Part shown: positions 1 to 9,456 of the stretch, in pieces
Layout: each line of letters opens with the position of its first letter
Position numbering within the stretch: the first letter of the stretch is position 1
Assembly (NCBI GenBank): GCA_016800925.1
Contig: JABCPU010000188.1
Location: 1-64,000, forward strand
Direction of reading: 5' to 3'
DNA length: 64,000 nucleotides
Source: Suillus spraguei
Lineage: Eukaryota; Basidiomycota; Agaricomycetes; Boletales; Suillaceae
Notes under the pieces: model-generated
What the model saw: the letters and a program-made list of their open reading frames with translations, nothing else
What the model was told of the DNA's origin: nothing
The model's database searches: none
Made by a program: the position numbers and the translations under genes

Positions 1-503
1 CCATCTTTTTTGGCCACAAAGAAGAAAGGTGGTGCAACAGGAGATCGTGAATCTCTAATACGTCCTAATGCAGTTTCGGCTTTTAACCAATCTTTCAGTG
101 TGTCCATTTCTTTTGGTGATAAAGGATACGGTTTTGCATTCGGTGGAAGATCATTCTCATCTTTAAGATCTATCGCATGATCCCATTTCTTTCTTTCAGG
201 AAATCTCTTTGATTCCTCTTCTGAGAATACACTCAAGTAATCATGAAGCCAGTCTGGAACCATTTCTTCTACAGACTTTTTCTTCTTAGTAGCTTCCTCT
301 GCTACTTTTTGTTCTGTGGCGATAGAAGCTTTATATCTAATCCATTCATTCTTTGGACTATCTTCATCTTCTATTTCCTCAACCATCGCCCTCTTCTTCG
401 CCATGCCTTCGTCATCCTCTTCCTCTTCCGTGGGAATCAGATCTGGCAAGTCACCCTGTTTTTGGGTTTTTCGTTTTTCTCTATTTTTTGTCTTTTTTCT
501 TTT
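1..503 (-). CDS. pol of Ty3/gypsy element, N-terminal linker and start of RT (partial)
   Basis: A minus-strand frame is open from about 503 to the left edge. It begins with a Lys/Glu-rich linker, then the motif EEMVPDWLHDYLSVFSEEES, then the typical gypsy pre-RT signature with NAKPYPLSPKE and SPVAPPFFFVAKKDG. It encodes the entry to the reverse transcriptase that copies element RNA into DNA. It lies in the +1 frame relative to the protease ORF, with the junction in a run of A-rich heptads (483-505). Either a second recoding event or a homopolymer indel is needed to join it. The catalytic YxDD lies outside the window. Confidence 0.8.
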
Positions 504-1032
504 TTAGTCTCACACTTAATGGGCATCGTGTAAGAGCAAATCGTCCTGCGTTCCAATCAATCTCCGGATTATGATACCTTAGCCAATCTATGCCGATAAT
601 AACATCATCGCTTCCTAGATCTGTAACCATGAAGGCTGCTTTGTCTTCTTCATGATCTCCAATCTTTAATCCTATTTCAGCGAATCTTGTCATAGCTCCG
701 GCGGCATTTAAGGAACCATCAATGTTCTTGACTGGTATGGGACGCAATAATTTACGACACCGGACATCATTGTTCTTCACAAATCTTTCACTTATAAATA
801 ATGTTGATGCACCACAGTCCACAAGTGCTTTTACGTCTGCTTGTCTGTTCTTTCCTTTCAGTGTAATCGGAATATAAAAATGCTCTGATTTGGATCGTAT
901 ATATACTTCCGTTACATCTGAAAAACTAGAAAGAATAGAAAATTGATTGTTCGGGTCTAGGTCTGCAGACTCTGACTTCAACCCTTCTAAAAACCCTTGC
1001 CTTCTTTGGAGGATAACCAGTCCTTGAACCAT
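481..1032 (-). CDS. retropepsin-like aspartic protease domain of gypsy element
   Basis: The ORF carries the retroviral-type aspartic protease core: VKALVDCGASTLFISERFV, with DCGA in place of the commoner D-S/T-G-A, followed by a flap-like stretch and the hydrophobic VIIGIDWLRYHNPEIDW, which matches the conserved (I/L)G.D.L motif. The enzyme would cleave the Gag-Pol polyprotein. The ORF overlaps the gag 3' end (987-1032) in the -1 frame, so it is probably made by frameshifting and its first Met codon is not a real start. It ends in a Lys-rich tail (KKKKDKK). Confidence 0.8.
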   Translation of the reverse strand: MVQGLVILQRRQGFLEGLKSESADLDPNNQFSILSSFSDVTEVYIRSKSEHFYIPITLKGKNRQADVKALVDCGASTLFISERFVKNNDVRCRKLLRPIPVKNIDGSLNAAGAMTRFAEIGLKIGDHEEDKAAFMVTDLGSDDVIIGIDWLRYHNPEIDWNAGRFALTRCPLSVRLKKKKDKK

Positions 1033-2024
1033 TTAGGCGCGGTTTCTTCTTCGGCAGACGATGCCTTCACTTGCGCTGGTTTTGGCGCTTCTTTACAGTT
1101 CCTAGCCATGTGGCCTTCTCCACCGCATCTGTAACATTTAAAAGCACCAGGCTTTCCTTGCGGTTTAGGAGCAGTTTTTTGCCTTCCGGAGTCGACATCC
1201 ATAGCGTCACTGTTACTGGGTCCAGCCCTTGATGAAGAAGGAACTCCACTGTTAGATTTGGGAGTCCACCAGGTGTTTCGCTTCTTCTCTGCGTCCAACT
1301 CTTCAAAGTTTTGCCCAATTTCTACTGCTCTTTCAATCAGTTTGTTGAGAGTATTCTTGTCTTTGAGCGCAACATGAGCGAGTTGTTCTTTGATCCGGGT
1401 TTGTAGACCAGATCGGAGTTTAAGGCGGAGGTCGTAGTCGGAGAAGTTTGTGAATACCGACTTTTGTTTGAATGATGCAACGTATTCTGGAACAGAACTA
1501 GATCCTTGCCTAAGGGTCTCTAATTCTCTGATGGCCTTCGCTTCTTTGTTCTCATCTTTAAACATGCGTGAGAACTCCTCTAAGAATTCATTGAAGTCCA
1601 ATTCTCCTGCAGCTTGTTTCTTAACGTAAGGTTCTGCCCATTTTCCGGCATTTCCCTTAAGATAAGACAACATTAAGCTGAGATGTTGTTGTTGCGTTGC
1701 ATTGGGGTATTGTGTGAGGTAAAGGGATACTTGTGCCAGGAATGTTTCGACATCGATGGAGTCTTTTCCTCCCGTGAACTCTGTTGGCTTCGCAATTTTG
1801 GGAGTTCCTCCTGTTGATGTTGGTTTTGCTTCCAGTTCATCAATTCTTTCCCTATATTGACGAAGTTCTTCATGAAGTTTTTCGTTCTGGTCTTGTAAGA
1901 TATCGTTCATATTCCTGAGCCTTTGAACTTGCTCTTGGACTGGAGCAATCGCAACATTGATAGCATTTGCAATGTACTCAGCCAAGGCTTGTTCGTTGTG
2001 GATGGTAGTGGCGGGAGCAGACAT
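987..2024 (-). CDS. Gag polyprotein of Ty3/gypsy element
   Basis: A 345-residue ORF starting at ATG 2024. The N-terminal 70 residues are predicted coiled coil. A retrotransposon gag core follows (about residues 85-260), including the FLAQVSLYLTQYP and RELETLRQGSSSVPEYVASF blocks typical of fungal gypsy Gag. A single CCHC zinc knuckle CYRCGGEGHMARNC sits at about residue 297, and a short C-terminal tail ends at a slippery heptamer. The protein assembles the virus-like particle and packages RNA. The frame has no internal stop, so this copy may be fairly young. Confidence 0.9.
   Translation of the reverse strand: MSAPATTIHNEQALAEYIANAINVAIAPVQEQVQRLRNMNDILQDQNEKLHEELRQYRERIDELEAKPTSTGGTPKIAKPTEFTGGKDSIDVETFLAQVSLYLTQYPNATQQQHLSLMLSYLKGNAGKWAEPYVKKQAAGELDFNEFLEEFSRMFKDENKEAKAIRELETLRQGSSSVPEYVASFKQKSVFTNFSDYDLRLKLRSGLQTRIKEQLAHVALKDKNTLNKLIERAVEIGQNFEELDAEKKRNTWWTPKSNSGVPSSSRAGPSNSDAMDVDSGRQKTAPKPQGKPGAFKCYRCGGEGHMARNCKEAPKPAQVKASSAEEETAPKWFKDWLSSKEGKGF
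990..996 (-). other. putative -1 ribosomal frameshift site GGGTTTT
   Basis: In the gag frame the minus strand reads AAG GGT TTT TAG. The seven bases G GGT TTT fit the X XXY YYZ slippery rule, lie directly against the gag stop (987-989), and lead in the -1 frame into the protease ORF (GGG TTT TTA GAA). No downstream pseudoknot was modelled. Confidence 0.6.
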
Positions 2025-3094
2025 AGTACCAGTTGTTTTCTGGAACCCGATTTACTGATGTCTGTGGTTGACTAGTCGTAACGGTCAACCCGAAAAGGAA
2101 AGATGATGAAGAGGAGATGGAAAAAGAAGTATGTAAATGGAAAACTGAGCGGTCCCCGATATCTGATCGGATCTACCACGTACTCAGGTCCTAAAGGGTT
2201 CTTTAATCAACCCAACTAGGCGCTTCCCTATTTACTAACTAAGAAAACTATAGTAAAGGTTTTTGTAATCTTCAAAGTGGGAAAAACTCGAGGGACACGG
2301 TGCTCTTCCAGCCGAAGCTTACAAGCGACCAGTCTATCTTGGACAACGAGACAATTCCACTAAATACTTCAAAGAAAACTAGACCTTCTATCGTATGAAG
2401 AGAAAACTATCGTAAAAAGGAAACTATTGTAGAGCTCAGCAGGCAGGGTCTTGGGCCAGCACTGAGGTCACGGATCGAACACTTAATGTTGCTCGTCCAC
2501 CGTCTACTAGCAGCAGCAATGTAAGGCTGGGCCTGGTAGAGGTCTACTAACTACAAAAGACTATTGGTAGAAATGTGCTCAAATGAGCAAAGGGAGAAGA
2601 AAGATCGCGACTTTTTAGGGTCGGGCAAGACAAAACGTTTTGTACTAGCCTGCAAGTGCAAGTGCCTTTACAGACGCGTACAGAAGATGATAAGAGACTT
2701 TTGAGAGTCGTCTACAACGGTACTATCGTTGAAGAGGAATCCAAAAGAAGAGTATGCAGCGGTATGCGAGTCGGAGTCCCCTAAAGTTCAAACCTAATGT
2801 CACAACCCACAAAACGAATTAACGCTAGGGCAGAGACTAGGACTCAAACTAAGGTTATCACAGAGGAAGAGAAGAGCAAGGACGTCTTGGATTGCTACAA
2901 GTGTAGATACAAGAGGTTTGAACTAAAGAATTACTACAGCGAAACTAACTAACTATATACACATATTGAAACTGAGATATAAACTGAGTTTGAAACTACT
3001 AGCCAATCATAAAATAGAAATGAGAATCGTACGATGTGATGATTGTGACATTGTTATGACGTCATATTCTAGAAGGTTCTGAGATCACGTGACA
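2025..3094 (-). other. leader and probable 5' LTR of the gypsy element
   Basis: This stretch has no convincing ORF. On the minus strand it could begin at 3094 with TGTCACGTGATCTC, contain a TATA-like GTATATAG near 2955, and run to the gag ATG at 2024, as expected for U3-R-U5 plus leader. A second LTR to compare lies outside the window and I could not recognise a primer-binding site, so both LTR limits are guesses. A small inverted repeat GGTTGAC/GTCAACC sits at about 2064-2088. Just outside the high end (3096-3120) is a short TATCT microsatellite. Confidence 0.4.
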
Positions 3095-3279
3095 CTATCT
3101 TATCTTATCTTATCTTATCCGATAGCATCATAAAAGATCTCTTCATCTTCATTAGGAAGTTCGGTTATAGAAGCGGTTATAGGGATTTCAATGGAGTTTG
3201 TGTTTGTCTTAGCGCTGGGTTTAGACGCTTTAGGGAAATTGAGGAAAGAGTAATGATTTGTATTTGGAATTCGTGACAC

Positions 3280-6200
3280 CGACTCACCTCACACTCTGGC
3301 AAGATGGCAGAAATCGCAAAACAATACCACGAGTCCCTCCAACAAGAGATCATACACCCTGCAATACAACTGAGAAAAGACGAAGCAAAACGAAAAACAA
3401 TGAATGAAATACCAAATGAACAAAAGTTCAACAACAATAACTCCCCCCTAAGTCAACTCCTAGAGGAACACCACATCCACGAAGTGCTATACTCCTCGAA
3501 ATCCGGTAGTGCTGCAGGAATTGATGGAATACCATACGAAATATGGAAACGGCTACACGAAAAACACCTAGCAGACTCAGAGGACAACGAACCAAGCTTT
3601 AATATAATTAAAATGCTTACCTTAGTCATAAATGATATACAAAAGAACGGAGTAAAAGACGAAACTGAATTCACGTTAGGTTGGATGTGCCCGATATATA
3701 AGAAAAAAGAACGCACCGAAATCGCCAACTATAGACCCATAACACTGCTAAACACAGACTACAAACTCTTAACAAAAGCGTTAGCAATACAATTAGCCAG
3801 AGCAGCCCCGAGACTAATACACCCAGATCAAAGCGGATTCATACCTAATAGATCAATATTTGACCCCATCCGTCTTGCAAAAATGATGATTGAATACGCT
3901 GACATCTCAGAAGAAGACGGCGCCCTTATTGCACTCGACCAAGAAAAAGCCTACGACCGAATCAGCCATGATTACCTGATAGAAACGCTCCAAACCTTTA
4001 ACCTCCCGAGTATGTTCATAAACACGGTCAAAGCCCTATACTCAAACGCCCACACAAGAGTAGCTATAAATGGCATGTTGAGCGAACCGTTCAAGGTAAC
4101 AAGGGGAGTAAGACAGGGAGACCCACTATCATGTTTACTCTTCGACCTGGCCATAGAACCACTGGCGTGCACCCTAAGAAACTCCAACTTAATAAAAGGC
4201 TACGACATCCCAGGAATCACTCACCGAGTGAAAATAAACCTATACGCCGATGACACAACAATATACCTGAATAAAAATGACAAATACTCCGACCTTGAAA
4301 ACATACTGAACGAATGGTGCCTAGCCTCGGGAGCAAAATTCAATATGGACAAAACAGAGATAATACCGATTGGATCAAAAACTCACCGAGAACGAGTGAT
4401 CACAACAAGGAAACTAAACCCAGATGACACCCCCCTCGAGAACTCCATAAGAGTAGCCCCAGACGGACACCCAATAAGATCATTAGGAGCCTGGATAGGC
4501 AATGAAACAAATGACGCCACGCCATGGGAACCAATCCTAGACAACATCAATAAAACATTAATCCGTTGGAACAAAGGTCACCCATCCCTAGACGGTAAAC
4601 GTCTAATTGCACAAATGGTAGTAGGAGGCATGACGCAATTCCTGGCAAAAGCACAAGGAATGCCCAAGAACATCAAAACCGCACTAACAAGAATAATGAG
4701 GAACTTTATCTGGAACAATGAAAAAAGCTCACCTATCAACCTAGAGCAACTACAAAAACCAAGAGCGGAAGGAGGGATCAACCTGATAGACATTACAGCA
4801 AGAAACGAAGCCATTGAAATGACATGGCTCTGCTCCTATCTCGATCTGTCAACAAAGAGACCAGCATGGGCCTTCCTAACGGACATAATCATCAATAACC
4901 TTAAACCGACAGGAATCAACAACACGACAGACCTTAACACATTCCTCCAATCCTGGAACCCACCAACGAAAGGAACGAGAGCGAACAACATACCAAAAGA
5001 AATAATCAACATGCTAAAAATAGCGAAGAAATACAACGTCAGCTTCGCACCAATTAAACTCTCAAAACAACTAAAAAAACAATTACCTGCGTGGTACCAC
5101 CTAGGCGCCCCGCCCAAAACATACCACAAACAAAAAAACGAGTGCCTACAAAACAATCATAAGGCCCAGAAAATCAAACACCTAATTAAAATAAGCAAAA
5201 GAATCTCACTCACCAACAACGAAACAACCGATAGCGACAAAAAACACTACCCTCGAAAGAACTGCGCATGCAAATACTGTAAGAAAGATAGAGATAAAGG
5301 ATGCGAAAACCCACATAAATGCGCCATCATAGCGAAAGAAATACTAAACAAAATCGCCCCAAAATTCAATACAAAATCCAAACCAAAAAAAGACAGCCTA
5401 TCACTCACCCACAGCAGAAAAGAAAAAAACCAACAAGCACACGAGCGAAGACAGGGAGAGGTCATCTTTGACCCTACAACAACGATACGAACAACACTCG
5501 GAGACTGCTTTAGAATATTTACCGACCCATCAAAACAATCAGACAGACCAGCTCACCGCCTGCAAGCCCCAATGAGAGGACTAAACATCATAGAAGAACA
5601 CATCGCCATATATACAGACAGCTCATGCCTAAACAACAGGAAATATAATGCAAAATTGGGGAGCAGAATATGGATATCAGCAGAGAACGAACAAAACAAG
5701 AGAATAAGAATACCTGGACACCAGCATTCAAACCAGATCGCCGAAGTAACAGCGATCCTAGTCGCCCTACAACAAACAGAACCCTACATCCCCATAACAT
5801 TCATATCAGACTCAAGATACACAATTGACGGACTCACCAAACACTTCAGTAAATGGGAAGACAAAGGATGGATAGACATAGCGAATAGCGACTACCTGAG
5901 AGCCACACTGTACCACCTACGAAAAAGGTCAGCACAAACCTCGTTCATATGGACGAAAGGGCACAACGGAGACCAAGGAAATGAGCAGGCAGACCGCCTG
6001 GCCCTAGAAGGAGTGAATAAACCTACCGAAGACCAAATAGACCTCTCAATCCCCAACGAATGGGACCTACAAGGAGCAAAACTATCCTCAATATCACAAT
6101 CACTCGCATATAAAGGAATAAAGAAACAAAACGGAACCAAGAACCCACCAAGAAGAGCGACAACAGGTAACCTCGACATCGCAAGATATGCGATCCAAGA

Positions 6201-7104
6201 AATCACAGGCAACCTTGAACACGACAGCGCCATATGGACTGGATGCCGAAATAAAGACATACAAAAAACAATACATCAATTCTTATTCAAATCAATACAT
6301 GGCGCTTACCGTGTCGGAGAATACTGGTTAAACATCCCTAACTATGAACACCGTGCCAAATGCGCGACCTGCCATGCAGAAATCGAATCTATAGAGCATA
6401 TATTGTTAGAATGCCCGAATAACTCACAAAAAACAATATGGAAACTCACGAAAGACATATGGCCAACAAAATTCGGCGCCTGGCCAAGAATCAAACTAGG
6501 AACGATCCTAGGCTGCGGGAACTTACAACTGAAAGAACAGACACCTGACGAACAAAACCCAAACGAGAGAGAGAACAACAACAACAACGAAGCGAATGAC
6601 AAGACAAAAGGCGCAGCGAGACTTCTAAGAATCCTCATCTCAGAATCTGCTTATCTAATCTGGATAATAAGATGTGATAGCACCATTAACGAAAAAACTT
6701 ACACAACAGACACGATAATCAAACGATGGACCAATAGGATCAATAACAGATTACAACTAGACAGAATATCCGCAAACAAAATCATAAGGACCAAAAAATT
6801 CACAGAACTAGTTACACATACCTGGGAGAACACCATCCAAACAAACCCCAACACTCAAATACAAAAGAACTGGGCTACCGCCCTAGAGGTTTTAGTGGGT
6901 ATTAGATCACCCAGGCCCTCTACGATCGAGGCCACCTAGGTAATACAGAGTCCCACACACCCCGCATAATACGGGAGTGCATAAACACATTTTTCCTCAG
7001 ACCGGGGTTTCCCGAAACCCTGCTATAGCGCGTGTACGTAGAACTAGACTTAGTCAGCTGCTACCAATACATTTCGCTTGTCCAAAAAAAAAAAAAAAAA
7101 AAAA
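3280..7104 (+). mobile_element. LINE-type (non-LTR) retrotransposon with RT and RNase H, 5'-truncated
   Basis: One long ORF with reverse transcriptase and RNase H domains is followed by a roughly 145-bp 3' UTR and a pure 21-A tail (7084-7104), the hallmark of target-primed reverse transcription. No apurinic endonuclease domain is present upstream, and an in-frame stop lies at 3274-3276, so the copy is 5'-truncated or the endonuclease ORF is lost. The 5' junction cannot be placed precisely; no target-site duplication was recognised. The strand is strongly enriched in A and A-ending codons compared with flanking genes. Confidence 0.85.
3304..6939 (+). CDS. LINE ORF2-like protein: reverse transcriptase - RNase H
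   Basis: 1211 residues. The RT domain spans about residues 80-360: GIDGIPYEIW, NYRPITLLNTDYKLLTKALA, HPDQSGFIPNRS, ALDQEKAYDRI, GVRQGDPLSCLLFDLAIEPL and the catalytic LYADDTT at about residue 313. A Cys/His cluster NCACKYCKKDRDKGCENPHKC follows at about 655-680. The RNase H domain lies at about 765-900, with YTDSS, AEVTAILVALQ, ISDSRYTIDG and KGHNGDQGNEQADRLAL supplying the acidic residues and histidine. A C-terminal zf-RVT-like CATCHAEIESIEHILLEC is near residue 1020. The frame is intact despite missing the endonuclease, so the copy may be recent. Family assignment to Tad1/Jockey-like fungal LINEs is inference. Confidence 0.9.
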   Translation: MAEIAKQYHESLQQEIIHPAIQLRKDEAKRKTMNEIPNEQKFNNNNSPLSQLLEEHHIHEVLYSSKSGSAAGIDGIPYEIWKRLHEKHLADSEDNEPSFNIIKMLTLVINDIQKNGVKDETEFTLGWMCPIYKKKERTEIANYRPITLLNTDYKLLTKALAIQLARAAPRLIHPDQSGFIPNRSIFDPIRLAKMMIEYADISEEDGALIALDQEKAYDRISHDYLIETLQTFNLPSMFINTVKALYSNAHTRVAINGMLSEPFKVTRGVRQGDPLSCLLFDLAIEPLACTLRNSNLIKGYDIPGITHRVKINLYADDTTIYLNKNDKYSDLENILNEWCLASGAKFNMDKTEIIPIGSKTHRERVITTRKLNPDDTPLENSIRVAPDGHPIRSLGAWIGNETNDATPWEPILDNINKTLIRWNKGHPSLDGKRLIAQMVVGGMTQFLAKAQGMPKNIKTALTRIMRNFIWNNEKSSPINLEQLQKPRAEGGINLIDITARNEAIEMTWLCSYLDLSTKRPAWAFLTDIIINNLKPTGINNTTDLNTFLQSWNPPTKGTRANNIPKEIINMLKIAKKYNVSFAPIKLSKQLKKQLPAWYHLGAPPKTYHKQKNECLQNNHKAQKIKHLIKISKRISLTNNETTDSDKKHYPRKNCACKYCKKDRDKGCENPHKCAIIAKEILNKIAPKFNTKSKPKKDSLSLTHSRKEKNQQAHERRQGEVIFDPTTTIRTTLGDCFRIFTDPSKQSDRPAHRLQAPMRGLNIIEEHIAIYTDSSCLNNRKYNAKLGSRIWISAENEQNKRIRIPGHQHSNQIAEVTAILVALQQTEPYIPITFISDSRYTIDGLTKHFSKWEDKGWIDIANSDYLRATLYHLRKRSAQTSFIWTKGHNGDQGNEQADRLALEGVNKPTEDQIDLSIPNEWDLQGAKLSSISQSLAYKGIKKQNGTKNPPRRATTGNLDIARYAIQEITGNLEHDSAIWTGCRNKDIQKTIHQFLFKSIHGAYRVGEYWLNIPNYEHRAKCATCHAEIESIEHILLECPNNSQKTIWKLTKDIWPTKFGAWPRIKLGTILGCGNLQLKEQTPDEQNPNERENNNNNEANDKTKGAARLLRILISESAYLIWIIRCDSTINEKTYTTDTIIKRWTNRINNRLQLDRISANKIIRTKKFTELVTHTWENTIQTNPNTQIQKNWATALEVLVGIRSPRPSTIEAT

Positions 7105-7716
7105 GAATCCAAACAACCTTTTCGAGATGGTGGGAATCAACGATTTATGTAATAATTGAAAGCCAGCTAGTACACTTCATGATTAGCGCTACGTTATTCG
7201 TTGTCTGACCGTCCGCTAGCGTTGACCGGACTGTCTGTCGTGACAGCCTTCCATATTCATTCGCTCTCAGTGTTCTTCATTATAGAGAGTCAGAGACAGG
7301 TTTCCATTGCCGGTCAGCCGCGGCATCCTAGTATTGCCCATCTCAATCTGTGACCTTTGTTATAATTTTGGTCCCGGAGCTCACGGTGAAATGCCCCTCA
7401 GGCTCTTCAGAAGTACTGTTGGTGGCTTAAAATACCTATTACTTGGATGGGATGGTGGGTTAGGTTCAACAAAGCTCTCCCCCGGGAGTCGGTTATACCA
7501 TTGTGGAAGTTGGATGTGAAACGGGCTGACATAGCTATGTATTCTCGTAGTAAGAACAATATTGACTTTTAAGTAAAAATCAGAACCGGTAAAAATATAC
7601 TACGAAGTGGACCGCTGCATAGAAAATCGATCCCAACACTGTCTCCATCTTCGCATGTAGGGTGCCATGTAGGGTTCCATCACAGTCCACATACATGGTA
7701 TTCCTATAAGAACAAG
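7105..7716. other. non-coding interval with a weak Pol III-like segment
   Basis: No ORF here looks real. A stretch at about 7420-7480 (TACTTGGATGGGATGGTGGG, then GGTTCAACAAAG) loosely recalls the 3' part of 5S rRNA and a B-box. The rest of a 5S gene is not recognisable, so I do not annotate an RNA gene. Confidence 0.3.
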
Positions 7717-8858
7717 TCAATTAAAATCTTTTAAAGGAGAACCGCCATAAGACGTGGAAGACGTGTGTTCAAGGGAGAAGATTACTAACGCGTTCATCAG
7801 TCCATTTTTCAACGTCCAATTGAATTCAGTGGAAATTCGAAGGGTGTCACGGTAGCAGTCATAGCAAGAAGAATCAGTATGCCTTAGCTCTGAGTGAGTG
7901 AGTGGTTGGAACCTACTCCTTATGCACAAGCACAGACTCATTAGTATTAGTAACAGTATGCTTCATTCGGAGATCATGAGATAGGGTCACGCAGCCAGGT
8001 TTGACCCTGATCACAAGCACGATTTGTGGATTCACTGGCAAACAATGGTCAGGAAGACTCAACCTGATGACCAACTCCCCCTCTGGCATCAAAACGAATT
8101 GCAGCAACCATATACGTTCTGTAAGGACTGATGTATCAATGTGCGACTCTTTGAGAGACATGGACCATACCACTCGCAACAAATTCCATGTCCAACTTCC
8201 GTGTCATCCGTAGTAGGCGTTTCTGGAACATCCTGATGTGGAAATGGGCACTGAACTAGCTCATAAACTGTCTATCCCCTCTGTCCTGGACCTGAACTTC
8301 ATCTGGAGGACAATTCAGAAAGACTCGTCCTTGGCTGAATAAGTTAGTCGATGCGCTCTTCGGCGAGGGTAGATATCCGTGCTGTGCACTTACGATTGAT
8401 GATGCGTGCCGAATTCAGTTGTGCAAACACTGTCTGGTCGCTAATGGACATGCATGCGAGACGTACGTCGGAAGAGCAAACAGACGAAAATCGAGGGATG
8501 AAAGCGGCAAGTGCGGAAACGGCTTCTCGCTGGTGATTCACAATTGCCCAATACATCGCCGTGTGACCTTTGATGTTGGGTTTTTGCAAGAGGTTGTAGG
8601 TGAGATAGCAGCAGCACAGGCATCAATAATTGGGGCGACATCAGAGGAAGGGATGGAATCAGAAGCGGAGACAATATCACGGATGGAAGATAGAATCATT
8701 GTTTTTTTATGGTTGTTGCGTAGGAAGGAAAATAGATATGGTCGGATATTAGGGCATTTGACGAGCTCTGCTGATGTAGACTCATAAACGCTGTTGTATG
8801 GAGGAGGCGAGTCAATAACAGTCTTGCTGTCGTCAAGAACTTCAGATTTGGTGGTCAT
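7717..8858 (-). pseudogene. ankyrin-repeat protein, broken
   Basis: Reading from ATG 8858 (MTTKSEVLDDSKTV, proline-rich PPPYNSVYE), the gene shows a conserved fungal block RPYLFSFLRNNHKK and IIDACAAAIS. An ankyrin-type stretch NIKGHTAMYWAIVNHQREA follows, but in another frame, indicating a frameshift near 8590. Further on, PPDEVQVQDRGDRQFM is followed by an in-frame TAG (about 8245). A last block, WLLQFVLMPEGELVIRLSLPDHCLPVNPQIVLVIRVKP, lies in a third frame (8182-7913, interrupted by no intron I can define). At least three breaks make a functional protein unlikely. The block order matches a lineage-expanded Agaricomycete ankyrin family as I remember it; that recognition is not verified here. 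Confidence 0.6.
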
Positions 8859-9162
8859 TGAGGCGAAGGTAAAGGAGATAACAGAGCTTAGAAATATACG
8901 CAGGCAATGTTCCGACGACACAGCATTTTTGCATTACAGTGCGTCACATAGCAGATATTTGATCCGAAGCTGTTGTTTTCAATAGTCATTCCAAATGATG
9001 TCGTTCGATGTTGAACATACCTGTCAAGAACGCGATTCTCCCAAAAAGCACCCCTTCGTCGTCGTCGGAATGCATGTTTAGTTGTCGACGCAGTGAATCC
9101 CAATCTTCAGATGTTTCTGATAAGGATGGTGATGATTCGGGACTTTGTTGTTCATCCCTGAT

Positions 9163-9456
9163 TCATGAACAACAAAGTTCCGTGCCAACATAATGAGAAA
9201 TAGCCTCTCGAATATCCTTGATAGACAGTCCATGGGCGATCGCCAATGCGTTCAGAGCTGATCTTCGTAATTTCTCATAGCCATCAAGGAACTTGCCCAC
9301 AACATGATTATTGTGCTGCAGTGAATACGAACATGACGGAGATGAAGATAAACCAACTTGAATAGCTAAAACTTGTTCTCCGTTTGGCGAATGAGAGGAT
9401 ATGTTTTCTACAAATAATAATTCAGCCATTTGAAAATGATTTAGATGAATACACAT
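9163..9456 (-). CDS. hypothetical short ORF, possibly an exon or remnant
   Basis: A 97-residue ORF (best start MAELLFVEN, residue 10) with a Ser-rich middle and a helical end containing ALNALAIAHGLSIKDIREAISHYVG. The composition looks protein-like rather than random, but I recognise no family. No clear donor or acceptor links it to the Arg-rich ORF at 8888-9103 on the same strand. It may be a remnant of a gene upstream of the ankyrin pseudogene. Confidence 0.25.
   Translation of the reverse strand: MCIHLNHFQMAELLFVENISSHSPNGEQVLAIQVGLSSSPSCSYSLQHNNHVVGKFLDGYEKLRRSALNALAIAHGLSIKDIREAISHYVGTELCCS

Larger units (their letters stand above)
1..3094 (-). mobile_element. Ty3/gypsy-type LTR retrotransposon, 5' part only
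   Basis: Reading on the minus strand are, in order, a probable 5' LTR/leader, a gag ORF with a CCHC zinc knuckle, an aspartic protease ORF, and the beginning of pol up to the first reverse transcriptase block. The element runs off the left edge, so the RT core, RNase H, integrase and 3' LTR are not visible. The gag-protease-RT order with a zinc knuckle fits Ty3/gypsy; copia is less likely because the linker and RT start (PPNAKPYPLSPKE, then FFFVAKKDG) are gypsy-like. The LTR limit at 3094 is tentative. Confidence 0.85.

Noticed and set aside
243..574. Phe/Leu/Ser-rich plus-strand ORFs
   Set aside because: Shadow of the minus-strand pol linker (Glu/Lys-rich codons read backwards).
3177..6638. 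Many minus-strand ORFs opposite the LINE
   Set aside because: The A-rich sense strand gives long stop-poor antisense frames; no domain in any.
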